The notes under the pieces: model-generated
The model's database searches: none
The model's input: only the letters and a program-made list of their open reading frames with translations
What the model was told of the DNA's origin: nothing
Source of the DNA: an uncultured bacterium
GTDB lineage: Bacteria > Cyanobacteriota > Vampirovibrionia > Gastranaerophilales > Gastranaerophilaceae
Direction of reading: 5' to 3'
Assembly (NCBI GenBank): GCA_902791985.1
Contig: CADAYD010000002.1
Location: 62,001 to 126,000 of the forward strand
DNA length: 64,000 nucleotides
In this document: piece after piece, positions 52,913 to 63,973 of the stretch
Layout: the number at the start of each line of letters is the position of its first letter
Position numbering within the stretch: the first letter of the stretch is position 1
Position numbers and translations under genes: made by a program

Positions 52913-55900
52913 ATGATGAGAAAGAGTAGAAAAACTCAAAGAAGAATAATCGCATCATTGATGACTGGTGTGTTTATGCTTCAACAAACAATGGCACTGA
53001 CAGTAGTAGCCAGTGAAATCTCGGGGTTCAATCAAACAAGTGGAGTGTTCAACATTGACCCGACATCAAAAAGTGGGAACACAGGTTTCAGACATTACGA
53101 GAAATTTAATTTGAGCCAAGGTGACATCGCAAACTTGAATTTTGCCGATGTCAATACTTTTGTTAACCTTGTAGACAATCAAATTAATATTAATGGTATT
53201 GTCAATTCCGTAAGAGGTAACGGCTTCTACAACGGTAGAGCAGTATTTATTTCTCCAAACGGAATGGTAGTTGGCGCATCGGGCGTATTAAACGTCGGTT
53301 CACTGGGTGTTTATTCTCCTGACGGCTACAATTATTCACAAATAAAGAAAAACCAAACAGAAGCAGGACTTGCAAGTTTAGAAGCCAATGATATGAATGT
53401 CGGCGGTCCGATTAAAATTAACGGTAAAATTGTTACAAGCGGCGACATTGAATTAAAAGCATCTTCTGTAGAAATAGCGAATTCGGCAGTAGTTGCAGGC
53501 GGAGTTAATGAAAGTCAAAGACAAAAATATGACTCTGAAAGCGCTGCAAATGTATTATTTAATAATCTTGTTAATACAGACAACTTGAATACTGCAAATC
53601 AATTTGCAAGCGACGGCAATGGGCATATTATCATTTCCGCAGAAGGCAGCGGGACAGGTTCACCAAATGATAACGGTATAAACATTGCCGGTACAGTTAA
53701 AAACTTTGCAGTCGGGACAGGCAGCTCATTAGAAATCAGAAACTATGATGATGCTGCAAGAGGTTTGAACATCACAGGTACCGTTTCAAATGCTAAAGGC
53801 AGATTATTAATTAATAATAATGAAGGCGATATGAATATCGGAGGAACGGTTAGAAATAACGGCCAAACCGATATATTCAATAAACCAATGCAAGGAAATA
53901 CGGAAACCGCATTAAATATCACAGGTAACCTTGATACAAAAGGGCAATTAACTATCAGAAACAAAGGTAAAAACGGTATGAATATTTCCGGTACCATTAA
54001 CCACGATGGTGATGCTTATGTAGAAAACGGTTATCCTTCTAATCCTAAAAATAATACCGCAGGTATGAATATATCCGGAACATTCAATGCTACAGGCAAT
54101 GCTGAATTTTATAATACCGCATCAAGTCCTGACGGAATGAATATCACAGGAACAGTAAATATCGGTCAAACCGGTAAATTTACCAATGAAGGTACCGGCG
54201 GGATTAATCTGTCAGGAACGATTAATGATCAAGGTGACTTGTATATGACAAATACCGGTGCAAACGGCATTAACATAGCATCATCAGGTTTAGCAAAATC
54301 AAATAAAAATATTTACATTGATGACAATGCAGCCGGAGGTGTAAATATTAAAGGGCTTGTAAGAGCAGATCAAAATATTGATATTAAACAAAAAGGTGGC
54401 GGGAATGTTGTTATTGGGGATAACACTTCTAATGATAACTATGTTACAGCCGGTAAAGATATCGCAATTACTGTCGATAACGGAAGCATATTAAATTACG
54501 GAAATCTTAACCGTTGATGATGATTACGGCTATGACAATAACGGTCAAAAACGTTACAACATGGTCAATGCAAGAACGGATAATTCCGACACTAACATTG
54601 AAGGTACAGGAATTTCATTAATTGCAAACGGCAGCATTGGTACAAAAGATAATGCAGTAACATTCATTCAAACAGGCGCTCAGCAAGGTTACAGTATGGA
54701 TGTACTTGCAGAAAATAATATTTACTTAAAAGAAAACAGCTTCAACGATTCTGATTACGGTCGTGAAAAAGAAGTTACTACAAACAGGGCTTGTACAATA
54801 ATTGCAAGAAAAGGTGATTTAGATATTGAATTTGCAGGAAATACTACAATTGATAATATTACGGCTGAAGGTGACTTGAAAGTTGTTACAAGAGGTAAAA
54901 CTCTTGAAATCAAGAACTTAGGTCATATTACAGATGAATCTGTTATTCCGAGAGATTACCTCGGCCCAAGAGATTATGGTCAGCAAGACGGTGGATATAC
55001 CGGTGAAGATTACAGAGATGAGGCATTGCCGAATCATGCAGTTATAAAAGCATTGGATATCAACCACAATATTCGTCCTACAGAAGAACTTGTTGACGGC
55101 GGTCACGAAGCATGGGCAGGTTCAAGCGTAAAAATACACAACGCTGTATTAGACCACGGGACATTAGATATTACAGCAGACAATATTTATGCAAACGGTG
55201 TAGCAGTACATTTCAACAAAGACGGGTTCTCAAAAACAGTAGATCCTTCAACAAATAAAGTCATAGGCGTATACGTTGAAGACGGTCCGGATATTCCGAC
55301 AGGTCATGCGGTTCGTCCTGATGATGTCGAAGACACCGGAAGAAACGAATTAGAAAGAAATTATTACTATCCTGAAGGAGATGGCGACGGAATCTTTAAC
55401 GGAGAACAATCCAATGTTGACGATGACGATAATATTGCAGAAGATACTCCGTTAGAAATTCCGGATGAGCCAACGGAACCTCCGACAGAACAACCAACTG
55501 ATCCTCCGACTGATCCTCCGACAGATCCGCCAACAGATCCTCCAACGGATCCTCCAACTGATCCGCCAACAGAACCGCCAACGGAAGAACCAACTGATCC
55601 TCCGACTGATCCGCCGACAGATCCGCCAACAGAAGAACCGACTGATCCGCCAACGGAACAACCAACGGATCCACCAACAGATCCTCCAACGGATCCTCCG
55701 ACAGATCCTCCAACGGATCCTCCGACGGACCCACCAACGGATCCTCCGACGGACCCACCAACGGATCCTCCGACTGATCCTCCAACGGATCCTCCGACGG
55801 ACCCACCAACGGATCCTCCAACGGACCCACCAACGGATCCTCCGACTGATCCTCCAACGGATCCTCCGACGGACCCACCAACGGATCCTCCAACGCCGGA

Positions 55901-56306
55901 ACCGACAATTGTACCGGATGTACCGGATGATGACGGAAGAATAATGTACAACCAAAGAATCGATGATGACAATTTGGATACAATAGATAAACGTCAGTTC
56001 GTAAGATACAACGTAAACAATTCAGCAATTCCGGTATCGATGGAAAAAACAAGTAATGTCGATGGCTTGTTAGACGTATCAAGAGGCGGGGTGTCTCTAA
56101 AACACAGTAATACATTGAAAAAAGGAGACATAGTTCCAATACACTTGAAATACGGCAATCTTGAAATCAGAGCAAACGCAGAAGTCGTTTCAGCCACAAC
56201 TTCAAGAGCAGGAGCAAAATTCGTTAATCTTGATCAAGCAACAGCAAATCAACTATTATATCTGAATATGCTACTGGATAGCAGCCAAAATATGTCATCA
56301 AAATAA
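52913..56306 (+). pseudogene. second TPS-domain/PTDx-linker/PilZ protein, split by a deletion and frameshift
   Basis: The reading frame from ATG 52913 encodes signal peptide, TPS domain (SPNGMVVGASGVLNVGSLG) and repeats, and stops at 54515-54517 right after GSILNYGNL. The other frame resumes without a break (ILTVDDDYGYDNN...) and matches paralogue 1 from VILTTDYNQND onwards. Paralogue 1 has ~325 more bases between these points (50366-50691), so a deletion of a non-multiple of three fused the two halves out of frame. The 3' half (start possible at ATG 54561) has the adhesin part, the PTDPPTDP linker, and a PilZ domain with KRQFVRY (RxxxR) and DVSRGG. Possible causes are real decay, phase variation or an assembly collapse. 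The 3' part could still be translated. Confidence 0.85.
55467..55905 (+). repeat. tandem 12-base (PTDP) coding repeat
   Basis: About 35 units of 12 bases encode Pro-Thr-Asp/Glu-Pro. Larger units containing GATCCTCCGACGGACCCACC recur between 55720 and 55890. It is less diverged than the repeat of paralogue 1. Confidence 0.95.
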
Positions 56307-56311
56307 AACCC

Positions 56312-56348
56312 AAAAAGACCTTACACTTTTTAGTGTAAGGTCTTTTTA
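56312..56348 (+). terminator. terminator of the second haemagglutinin-like gene
   Basis: A 16-bp perfect stem (56312-56327 with 56332-56347) ends in a T-run. Confidence 0.94.
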
Positions 56349-56578
56349 TATAATCCTTATATACTTACCTAAATCTTTTGTAACATTCACTTGTAGGGGA
56401 TTTTTAAAGTGATATGTTTATAAATGTAAACATTTTTTTGCATTCTCAAGTAAAAAAAGAAAATAAATAGCAAATTAATTTTTTACGAGTTTTATTCTTA
56501 ACATGTGCCTATGTATACGGCATGACATCAATTAATAGGGATTTAAAAAGATTTACATATATGAAAGGATTCAAGAAT

Positions 56579-59500
56579 ATGAAAAACTTACGTAAGAGTT
56601 CAAGACGCATCATCAGCGCAATGTTGACTGCGGCATTTATCGTGCAGCAAACAATTTGTGCATCTGCACTGGCAACAAATATCACAAACGTTCAAAGCAA
56701 CAATGGCACATATAATATTAACCCTACTGCCATTATGAAAAATTCAGATATAGGTTTAAGAAAATATCAAAGATTTGAATTAGACAACGGCGATGTCGCA
56801 AACTTAATTTTCCAATACGGAAACAAAGATATTAATACATTCATAAACTTAGTTGATAACAAAATTAAAATCAACGGTGTAGTTAATTCAATGAGAAACG
56901 GGAATTTTTATAACGGAAAAGCAATTTTTGTTTCCCCAAATGGTATGATTGTGGGAGCATCCGGAGTTCTAAACGTAGGTTCTTTAGGCGTATATACCCC
57001 GAATGCATCTGTGTATAATGAATACAAAAATAATCCAAGCAAAAACTACAATGCTTTAGCAGATAAAAACAATGTAGGTTCAGGCTCTGTAAAAATTGAC
57101 GGTCACGTATTTGCAACAAACGATATTGATGCAGTATCATCAAGAATTCAAGTTACAGGAAAAGCACTTGCAGGAACAGGGAATAATTCATTATTCTCAA
57201 AAACAAGTAATGCGGATCAATTGTTCAATTCTCTTGTAAACACTTCAAATATTAATTCTGCAAATCAAATTTCTTCAAGAAACGGTAATATTACATTCAC
57301 ATCAACTGTAGGAACATCAGTTTTGGGCGACGTAAGAAATATCGGAACAGGCAATACAAATATCACAAACTACGGCAACTCCGGCACATATATCTCAGGT
57401 AAACTCATTAACAAAAACGGAGATATGAATATCACTAACTATGGAGGAAGTGTTTACGGAGCAAAAACAGCATATGTTGAAAACAATAACGGAACTTTAA
57501 AAATCGTAAACACAGGGAAAGGCATTTATTTTGTTAAAGATTCACAAATAAGCAACAATAACAACCTTTATATGTCTAACACAGGCGAACAGGGTACCGT
57601 TTTAAGCGGAAATGTAAATAATAACGGAACAACATACGTTGATAACAAAGCAGGATTATTAAGTGTTTCAGGGAACTATACAAATAACGGGGATGCTACA
57701 TTCACAAACAGCGGAACACAATTAAACGTATCCGGCAATCTTACAAACACTAACGGAAAATTAACATTAAACAATTCCGGAAATAAAGGTTTAAATATTG
57801 CATCAATCGGTACAGTAAATTCTCAAGGAATTGAAATGAATAATACTGGTGCAGGCGGTTTAAACGTATTCGGTTCTGTTACAAATAACGGCAACGCCGT
57901 TGTTAAAAATTCCTCAACAGGTGTTGAAGGTACAAACATATACGGAACATTTAAAAATAACGGTAATGCAACATTTACAAACGACGGCAGAGACGGCTTG
58001 AATGTTGTAGGAACTGTTGAGAATAAAAATGGCAAATTGACAATGTCAAACAGCGGAATGAGAGGACTTAATGTAATTAATACCGGTTTAGTCGATGCTC
58101 AAGGAATTTCCATGACTAACACCGGAGATTACGGTCTCAATGTATACGGCAAAGTAGAGAACCAAGGCGACGGAGACTATTCAAGTACAGCAGGTATGCT
58201 CTGGGTACATAAAAATGGTTATATGTCGAATAAAGGCGGAACTGCTACATATACAAACAGCGGTAAATACGGTTTACTTGTAGAAGGTGAAATTGCCAAC
58301 GAAGGAACAACAATTGCAAGAAATGAAAACGGTCCTTTAAGTATAAGCGGCAAATTCTCAAACAATGGCGACTCAACATTTACTAACAACGGTAGCCAAT
58401 TAAATATCTCAGGTTCTGTTGTTAATAACGGTCACCTGACTTTAAATAATACCGGAGCACAAGGTTTAAATATCATTTCAACGGGAAAAGTTGAATCTCA
58501 AGGTTTAGATATTACAAACAGCGGTGCTAACGGACTAAATATAAACGGTACAGTAATAAATAATGGGAACTCAAATATTACTAACACCTCATCAGGTACA
58601 AAAGGTTTGAATATCGGAGGAACTGTTAAAAATACACACGGAGTAATGAATATTACAAACGACGGTGCTAACGGACTTAAAGTTTACCAAAATGCAAAAG
58701 TCATATCACAAAACTTGAATAAAGACAGTTTAAATATGACAAACAGCGGTGAAGGCGGACTTAAAGTATATGGAGAAGTAAATACTCTCGGTAACATTTC
58801 ATACACAAACACCGGCGATAAAGGATTATATATAATAGGTAAAACCCATACGGAAAACGGTAATACCTCATTCACAAATGACGGTCAAGGCGGTTTAAAT
58901 ATCTATGGTCAAACGTGGAATACCGGCGGAACAACAACAATGCTAAATAACGGCGAAGGCGGTTTAAATGTTACAAAAACAGGTTATGTTTTTGGTGACA
59001 ATGTAAATATGACCAACAATGGCAAAGCAGGTTTGAATGTTAGAGGTAACGTTAATATCGATTATGATGGCAACCTCGTAAATAATGGGGAATATGGTCT
59101 GAATGTTACCGGAAAAATCAATCACGGTCTTGCCGATATGCACGCACACCAAGGAACATTAAATCTTGAAAATAACGGGCACTACGGATTAAATGTATCA
59201 GGAAATGTTCACAGCTACAACAATATCAATTTTGTAAGCGGAAAGAACAACCGCAATGGTATTAATATATACGGAACCGTTACAAACGAAAGAGGAAGCA
59301 TGAATTTCCAAAACGACGGGTTGATAGGTATAAACGTTAGAGAAACAGGTGTTGTTAATTCTAAAAATGTTTCTATGGTTAACAACGGAGCAAACGGTAT
59401 ACATATCAAAGGCGTTTTAAATAATGAAGGAACTTTGAATATGCAAAACAACGCAGGCTTTATAAAAGTTCATGAATCCGGAACCGTAAACAATAAAGGT

Positions 59501-60271
59501 GATATGAATATACACAATAAAGGTCAATACGGTTTAGGCATTGCAGGCAAAGTAAACAATGAAGGAAATGCAACTCTTACCAACGAAAACGGACCATTGG
59601 CAATAGGTGGAACTTTCACCAATAAAGGAAACACAAAACTAATCAATACTCAAGATCAAATAAATATTTACGGAACAGTTAATAATGAAGGCAATTTAGT
59701 ACTTGATAATCAAGGTGCCAACGGAGTCAACATTATTTCAACAGGTAAAGTAAATGCTCAAAACATTGAAATAAAGAACACCGGCGCTAAAGGAGTATAT
59801 ATCAACGGAGCAGTAAAATCTGACAATAACATTGATATTACAAATACAGGCAAAGGCGGAACTTTCTTCAATGCGAATGCAAGAGTAAATGCAGGAAATG
59901 ATATCAGCATTGATGACACATCAGATAACGGCATTAATATTTGGGGATTACTCAATGCAGGAAATGATGTAAATATTACCGAAAACGGTGCGAATGTTAC
60001 TATCGGAGCAAAAGCAAATGACAATTACGTCAACGCAGGCAGAGATGTAAATATCAACGTTAATAACGGAAATGTTAAAAACTACGGAGTGAAGAAAACT
60101 CTCATCAATGCTAAAAGAAACCTTAATATCAACGTAAATAATGGTGCGATTGGAGAATCTGCAACTGTTGTTAACAAAAAAGCAGAAGATTATAAATACC
60201 GCGCATTAAACGTTAAAGTTGGCGGAGAATATACGGAAAAAATCGTTAACAACGATAAACTGACAAAATAG
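56579..60271 (+). CDS. exported TPS-domain repeat protein without PilZ (third paralogue)
   Basis: The product has 1230 residues with a signal peptide (~1-35, RRIISAMLTAAFIVQQTICASALA) and TPS domain (SPNGMIVGASGVLNVGSLG near ~120). A very long beta-helix region of ~25-residue repeats follows the pattern 'NNG..TFTN.G..GLNV.GTV.N' (~200-1130). It ends in NDKLTK at the point where paralogue 1 would go on to its adhesin, linker and PilZ parts, and a terminator follows at once, so the end is genuine. Start ATG 56579 is chosen because TGAAAGGATTCAAGAAT precedes it, as in the other two genes. Probably a surface adhesin; partner barrel not found here. Confidence 0.88.
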   Translation: MKNLRKSSRRIISAMLTAAFIVQQTICASALATNITNVQSNNGTYNINPTAIMKNSDIGLRKYQRFELDNGDVANLIFQYGNKDINTFINLVDNKIKINGVVNSMRNGNFYNGKAIFVSPNGMIVGASGVLNVGSLGVYTPNASVYNEYKNNPSKNYNALADKNNVGSGSVKIDGHVFATNDIDAVSSRIQVTGKALAGTGNNSLFSKTSNADQLFNSLVNTSNINSANQISSRNGNITFTSTVGTSVLGDVRNIGTGNTNITNYGNSGTYISGKLINKNGDMNITNYGGSVYGAKTAYVENNNGTLKIVNTGKGIYFVKDSQISNNNNLYMSNTGEQGTVLSGNVNNNGTTYVDNKAGLLSVSGNYTNNGDATFTNSGTQLNVSGNLTNTNGKLTLNNSGNKGLNIASIGTVNSQGIEMNNTGAGGLNVFGSVTNNGNAVVKNSSTGVEGTNIYGTFKNNGNATFTNDGRDGLNVVGTVENKNGKLTMSNSGMRGLNVINTGLVDAQGISMTNTGDYGLNVYGKVENQGDGDYSSTAGMLWVHKNGYMSNKGGTATYTNSGKYGLLVEGEIANEGTTIARNENGPLSISGKFSNNGDSTFTNNGSQLNISGSVVNNGHLTLNNTGAQGLNIISTGKVESQGLDITNSGANGLNINGTVINNGNSNITNTSSGTKGLNIGGTVKNTHGVMNITNDGANGLKVYQNAKVISQNLNKDSLNMTNSGEGGLKVYGEVNTLGNISYTNTGDKGLYIIGKTHTENGNTSFTNDGQGGLNIYGQTWNTGGTTTMLNNGEGGLNVTKTGYVFGDNVNMTNNGKAGLNVRGNVNIDYDGNLVNNGEYGLNVTGKINHGLADMHAHQGTLNLENNGHYGLNVSGNVHSYNNINFVSGKNNRNGINIYGTVTNERGSMNFQNDGLIGINVRETGVVNSKNVSMVNNGANGIHIKGVLNNEGTLNMQNNAGFIKVHESGTVNNKGDMNIHNKGQYGLGIAGKVNNEGNATLTNENGPLAIGGTFTNKGNTKLINTQDQINIYGTVNNEGNLVLDNQGANGVNIISTGKVNAQNIEIKNTGAKGVYINGAVKSDNNIDITNTGKGGTFFNANARVNAGNDISIDDTSDNGINIWGLLNAGNDVNITENGANVTIGAKANDNYVNAGRDVNINVNNGNVKNYGVKKTLINAKRNLNINVNNGAIGESATVVNKKAEDYKYRALNVKVGGEYTEKIVNNDKLTK
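57640..59900 (+). repeat. degenerate ~75-base coding repeats (beta-helix rungs)
   Basis: About 25-residue units with a GLNV/GLNI core and N-x-G turns repeat through most of the third paralogue. The units are diverged, unlike the nearly identical PTDx units of the other two genes. Confidence 0.8.
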
Positions 60272-60291
60272 TATTCTATAATCAATAAATT

Positions 60292-60327
60292 AGACCTGAC
60301 AACATGAAATTGTCAGGTCTTTTTTTA
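60292..60327 (+). terminator. terminator of the third haemagglutinin-like gene
   Basis: AGACCTGACAA (60292-60302) pairs with TTGTCAGGTCT (60310-60320), then TTTTTTT. Confidence 0.94.
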
Positions 60328-60421
60328 TAATAAATTAATTTTTCAATACAATATGTTTGTATTATTATTTTATTAAATAGTTGTGGATATTAAGTAGTAT
60401 AAATAAGGAGGTTATAATATT

Positions 60422-63400
60422 ATGGCTAAAACTATCACAGTTGATGGTAATTACGCGGCAGCGCACATTGCGTATGCATTAAGCGAAGTATCAGCAATTT
60501 ACCCTATTACACCTTCATCTACAATGGGTGAATGGATTGATGAATGGGCATCACAACACAAGAAAAACATTTGGGGCAAAGAAGTAAAAGTTGCAGAAAT
60601 GCAATCAGAAGCAGGGGCAGCAGGTGCTGTTCATGGTTCTTTGGCTGCAGGAGCACTAACTTCAACATATACAGCCTCACAAGGTTTATTGTTAATGATT
60701 CCTGTAATGCACAAAGTTGCAGGAGAAATGCTTCCTCACGTTATTCACGTTGCGGCAAGAGCATTAGCTGCTCAATCTTTAGCAATATTTGGTGATCATT
60801 CAGACGTTATGGCTTGCCGAAACACCGGCTATGCAATGTTAGCAGCAAATTCCGTTCAGGAAGAAATGGATTTGGCTTTAGTTGCTCATTTGGCAACATA
60901 TAAGTCTAAAGTTCCGTTCTTACAATTCTTTGACGGATTCAGAACTTCTCACGAAGTACATAAAATAGAAGAAATTTCATACGAAGATATTGCCTCTATC
61001 GTAGAACCGAAATACATTGAAGAATTTAGACAAAGAGCACTTCGCCCTGAAGCACCTGTTTCAAAAGTCGGTGCTCAAAATGGGGATGTATACTTCCAAG
61101 GTCGTGAAACTTCTAACAAATACTATGAAGCAACTCCTGATATCGTTCAGGAATATATGGATAAAGTTGCAAAACTTACAGGTCGTCAGTATCATCCATT
61201 TGATTACGTAGGAGCACCTGATGCAACTGATGTTATCGTTGCTATGGGTTCCGGATGTGAAACTATTGAAGAAACAATCGAATACCTCAACTCTACAAGA
61301 GGTACAAAATATGGTTTGGTTAAAGTCAGATTATACAGACCGTTTGACGTTAAAAGATTTAATGATGCACTTCCTTCAACTGTTAAGAGAATTGTTGCGA
61401 TGGATAGAACAAAAGAACCCGGTTCTATCGGGGAACCATTGTTCTTAGACGTTGTAGCTGCAGTAGAAGGCAAAGGTATCAGAGTAATCGGCGGCCGTTA
61501 CGGTTTGGCTTCTAAAGAATTCACTCCGTCAATGGTTCTTGCTATCTACAAGCACTCTGAAAAAGAAGGCTTCCATGGATTTACAGTTGGTATCAACGAT
61601 GATTTAACTCACAAATCATTACCGATTGACGAACACATAGTAACAGAACCTGCAGGGACTACAAACTGCATGTTCTGGGGGCTTGGTTCTGATGGTACAG
61701 TTGGAGCTAACAAAAACTCAATTAAAATTATCGGTCAATATACAAACAAAGATGCTCAAGCATACTTTGCATATGACTCTAAAAAATCTTTCGGGGTAAC
61801 CGTTTCTCATTTGAGATTTGGCGACAAACCGATTAAATCAACTTACCTTATCACTGCACCGGATTTTGTATCATGCTCTGCACATGCATACATAGGCAGA
61901 TATGACCTGTTAAAAGGTATTAAAGAAGGCGGAACATTCTTACTTAATTCACCTTGGTCAAAAGAAGAAGCATTTTCTCATTTAACAAGAGATATGCAAG
62001 AAACAATCATTAATAAGAAAATAAAATTCTACAACGTAGATGCAGAAAAACTTATTAAGGAACAACCGGGATTAAGAGGTAAGGGCGCAAACACAGTTAT
62101 GATGGTTGCATACTTCAAAGTCTCAGGAATTATTCCGTTCGAACAGGCTTATGAAGGTATGAAAGAAATGACAGTTAAAACCTTTAAGAAAAAAGGTGAT
62201 GATGTTGTTAATATGAACCTTGCACTTATTGATGCCGCAATCAACGCAACAGAAGAAGTTGTTATACCGGCTTCATTAGACGGTATTGCACACGCTGACA
62301 ACGTTGAAATGATTCCTGCGGATGCTGATGAATTTGCAAAACGCATAATAGAACCTTCAATGAGACAAAAAGGTGATGATATTCCTGTTTCAGCAATGAG
62401 TGTAGACGGTGTAATTCCTACAGGAACAGCTTGCCTTGAAAAACGCGGTATTGCACCTAGAGTTCCGAAATGGAACAGCGAAACTTGTATTCAATGCGGA
62501 ATATGTGCATCTGCTTGTCCTCACGCTGCAATCAGAACAAAATTGATTGAAGAAAAGGATTTAACTAATGCTCCTGCTTCATTCAAGACAGTTGATGCAA
62601 AACCAAATGACCACGGAGAAAAATTCAAGGTTCAGGTTTACTGCAAAGACTGTACAGGATGCGGAGTTTGCGTTGATCAATGTCCAATGACAAAAGTTGC
62701 AGGCAAAGAAGCACTTACTTGGTCTTCAATCGAAGCGGAAGAAGCAGTCGGAGAAGTAGTTAACGAAAAATTCTTTGATGAATTACCTGATAACGTTATG
62801 GGTAAAAATACAACCAAAACAATTAAAGGTGCAATGCTTAGAAAACCGTTATTTGAATTCTCCGGTGCTTGCGCAGGTTGTGGTGAAACACCTTATGTTA
62901 AATTAGTTTCACAATTATTCGGTGAAAATGCAATTGTTGCGAATGCAACAGGTTGCTCATCAATTTACTCAGGTACATTCCCAACAATTCCTTATACAAA
63001 AACTAAAGAAGGCAGAGGTCCGGCTTGGGCTAACTCATTATTTGAAGATAACGCTGAATTTGGTTTCGGTATGAGACTTGCTGTAGATTCTAACAGAGAA
63101 CTTTTAAAAGAAAATGTTGAAAAAGTGTTATCTAAAGAAGATGCACCTGCAGATTTGAAAGAAGCACTTACAAATGCTATGGCTCACTGGGATAACTCAA
63201 AAACAGAAGAAGCAGTTGCCGCTCAAAACAAAGCAAAAGCAGTTATTGACAAATATGTTAAAGAATGTGGCTGCGATACAATCAAGAAAATCCAAGAACT
63301 TGATGATTACTTTACTGACAAATCAGTTTGGATTATCGGTGGTGACGGTTGGGCTAATGATATCGGTTACGGCGGTATCGACCACGTTCTTGCACAAGGT

Positions 63401-63955
63401 CAAAACGTAAATATCCTTGTACTTGATACCGAAGTATATTCAAATACCGGCGGTCAGGCTTCTAAATCTACTCCTACAGGTGCGGTTGCAAAATTTGCTA
63501 CCGGCGGTAAGAAAACATACAAAAAGAACATGGGCTTAATGAGTATGTCATACGGTTATGTTTATGTTGCATCAGTTGCATTAGGAGCAGACAGAGCACA
63601 AACTCTTAAAGCATTCCAAGAAGCTGAAGCATATAACGGTCCGTCAATCATCTTTGCTTATGCACCTTGTATCGCACACGGTATTGATATGTCTAAGACT
63701 CAGACAGAACAAAAACGTGCCGTTGAAGCAGGATACTACCCATTGTACAGATACAATCCGGAAGCAGAAATTCCATTTACTTGGGATGCTAAAGAACCTA
63801 AGGCTGATTATCAGGAATTTATCAGATCAGAAGGTCGTTATAAGTCATTACTTAAAACTAACCCTGAAGCTGCTGAAGACTTGTATGCTCAGGCTCAAAA
63901 AGATGCATCTACAAGAATGGATGTATATAAAGCAGTTGGTGCATTACTCAAGTAA
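60422..63955 (+). CDS. nifJ: pyruvate:ferredoxin (flavodoxin) oxidoreductase
   Basis: The enzyme converts pyruvate and CoA to acetyl-CoA, CO2 and reduced ferredoxin; central to anaerobic energy metabolism. The 1177 residues are the full homodimer-type fusion. They carry the N-terminal domain (YPITPSSTMGEW), two 4Fe-4S motifs (CIQCGICASACP at ~689-700, CKDCTGCGVCVDQCP at ~741-755), the third-cluster cysteines in CAGCGE (~820), and the TPP domain (GGDGWANDIGYGG, then SNTGGQASKSTP). AAGGAGG precedes the ATG. Codon use looks more GC-rich at third positions than in the unknown genes, as expected for a highly expressed gene. Confidence 0.97.
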   Translation: MAKTITVDGNYAAAHIAYALSEVSAIYPITPSSTMGEWIDEWASQHKKNIWGKEVKVAEMQSEAGAAGAVHGSLAAGALTSTYTASQGLLLMIPVMHKVAGEMLPHVIHVAARALAAQSLAIFGDHSDVMACRNTGYAMLAANSVQEEMDLALVAHLATYKSKVPFLQFFDGFRTSHEVHKIEEISYEDIASIVEPKYIEEFRQRALRPEAPVSKVGAQNGDVYFQGRETSNKYYEATPDIVQEYMDKVAKLTGRQYHPFDYVGAPDATDVIVAMGSGCETIEETIEYLNSTRGTKYGLVKVRLYRPFDVKRFNDALPSTVKRIVAMDRTKEPGSIGEPLFLDVVAAVEGKGIRVIGGRYGLASKEFTPSMVLAIYKHSEKEGFHGFTVGINDDLTHKSLPIDEHIVTEPAGTTNCMFWGLGSDGTVGANKNSIKIIGQYTNKDAQAYFAYDSKKSFGVTVSHLRFGDKPIKSTYLITAPDFVSCSAHAYIGRYDLLKGIKEGGTFLLNSPWSKEEAFSHLTRDMQETIINKKIKFYNVDAEKLIKEQPGLRGKGANTVMMVAYFKVSGIIPFEQAYEGMKEMTVKTFKKKGDDVVNMNLALIDAAINATEEVVIPASLDGIAHADNVEMIPADADEFAKRIIEPSMRQKGDDIPVSAMSVDGVIPTGTACLEKRGIAPRVPKWNSETCIQCGICASACPHAAIRTKLIEEKDLTNAPASFKTVDAKPNDHGEKFKVQVYCKDCTGCGVCVDQCPMTKVAGKEALTWSSIEAEEAVGEVVNEKFFDELPDNVMGKNTTKTIKGAMLRKPLFEFSGACAGCGETPYVKLVSQLFGENAIVANATGCSSIYSGTFPTIPYTKTKEGRGPAWANSLFEDNAEFGFGMRLAVDSNRELLKENVEKVLSKEDAPADLKEALTNAMAHWDNSKTEEAVAAQNKAKAVIDKYVKECGCDTIKKIQELDDYFTDKSVWIIGGDGWANDIGYGGIDHVLAQGQNVNILVLDTEVYSNTGGQASKSTPTGAVAKFATGGKKTYKKNMGLMSMSYGYVYVASVALGADRAQTLKAFQEAEAYNGPSIIFAYAPCIAHGIDMSKTQTEQKRAVEAGYYPLYRYNPEAEIPFTWDAKEPKADYQEFIRSEGRYKSLLKTNPEAAEDLYAQAQKDASTRMDVYKAVGALLK

Positions 63956-63973
63956 TTCACTTATTATTATAAA

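Noticed and set aside
54483..54530. Programmed ribosomal frameshift in the second adhesin gene
   Set aside because: No slippery heptamer or downstream pseudoknot is evident, and ~325 bases are missing relative to the paralogue, which points to a deletion.
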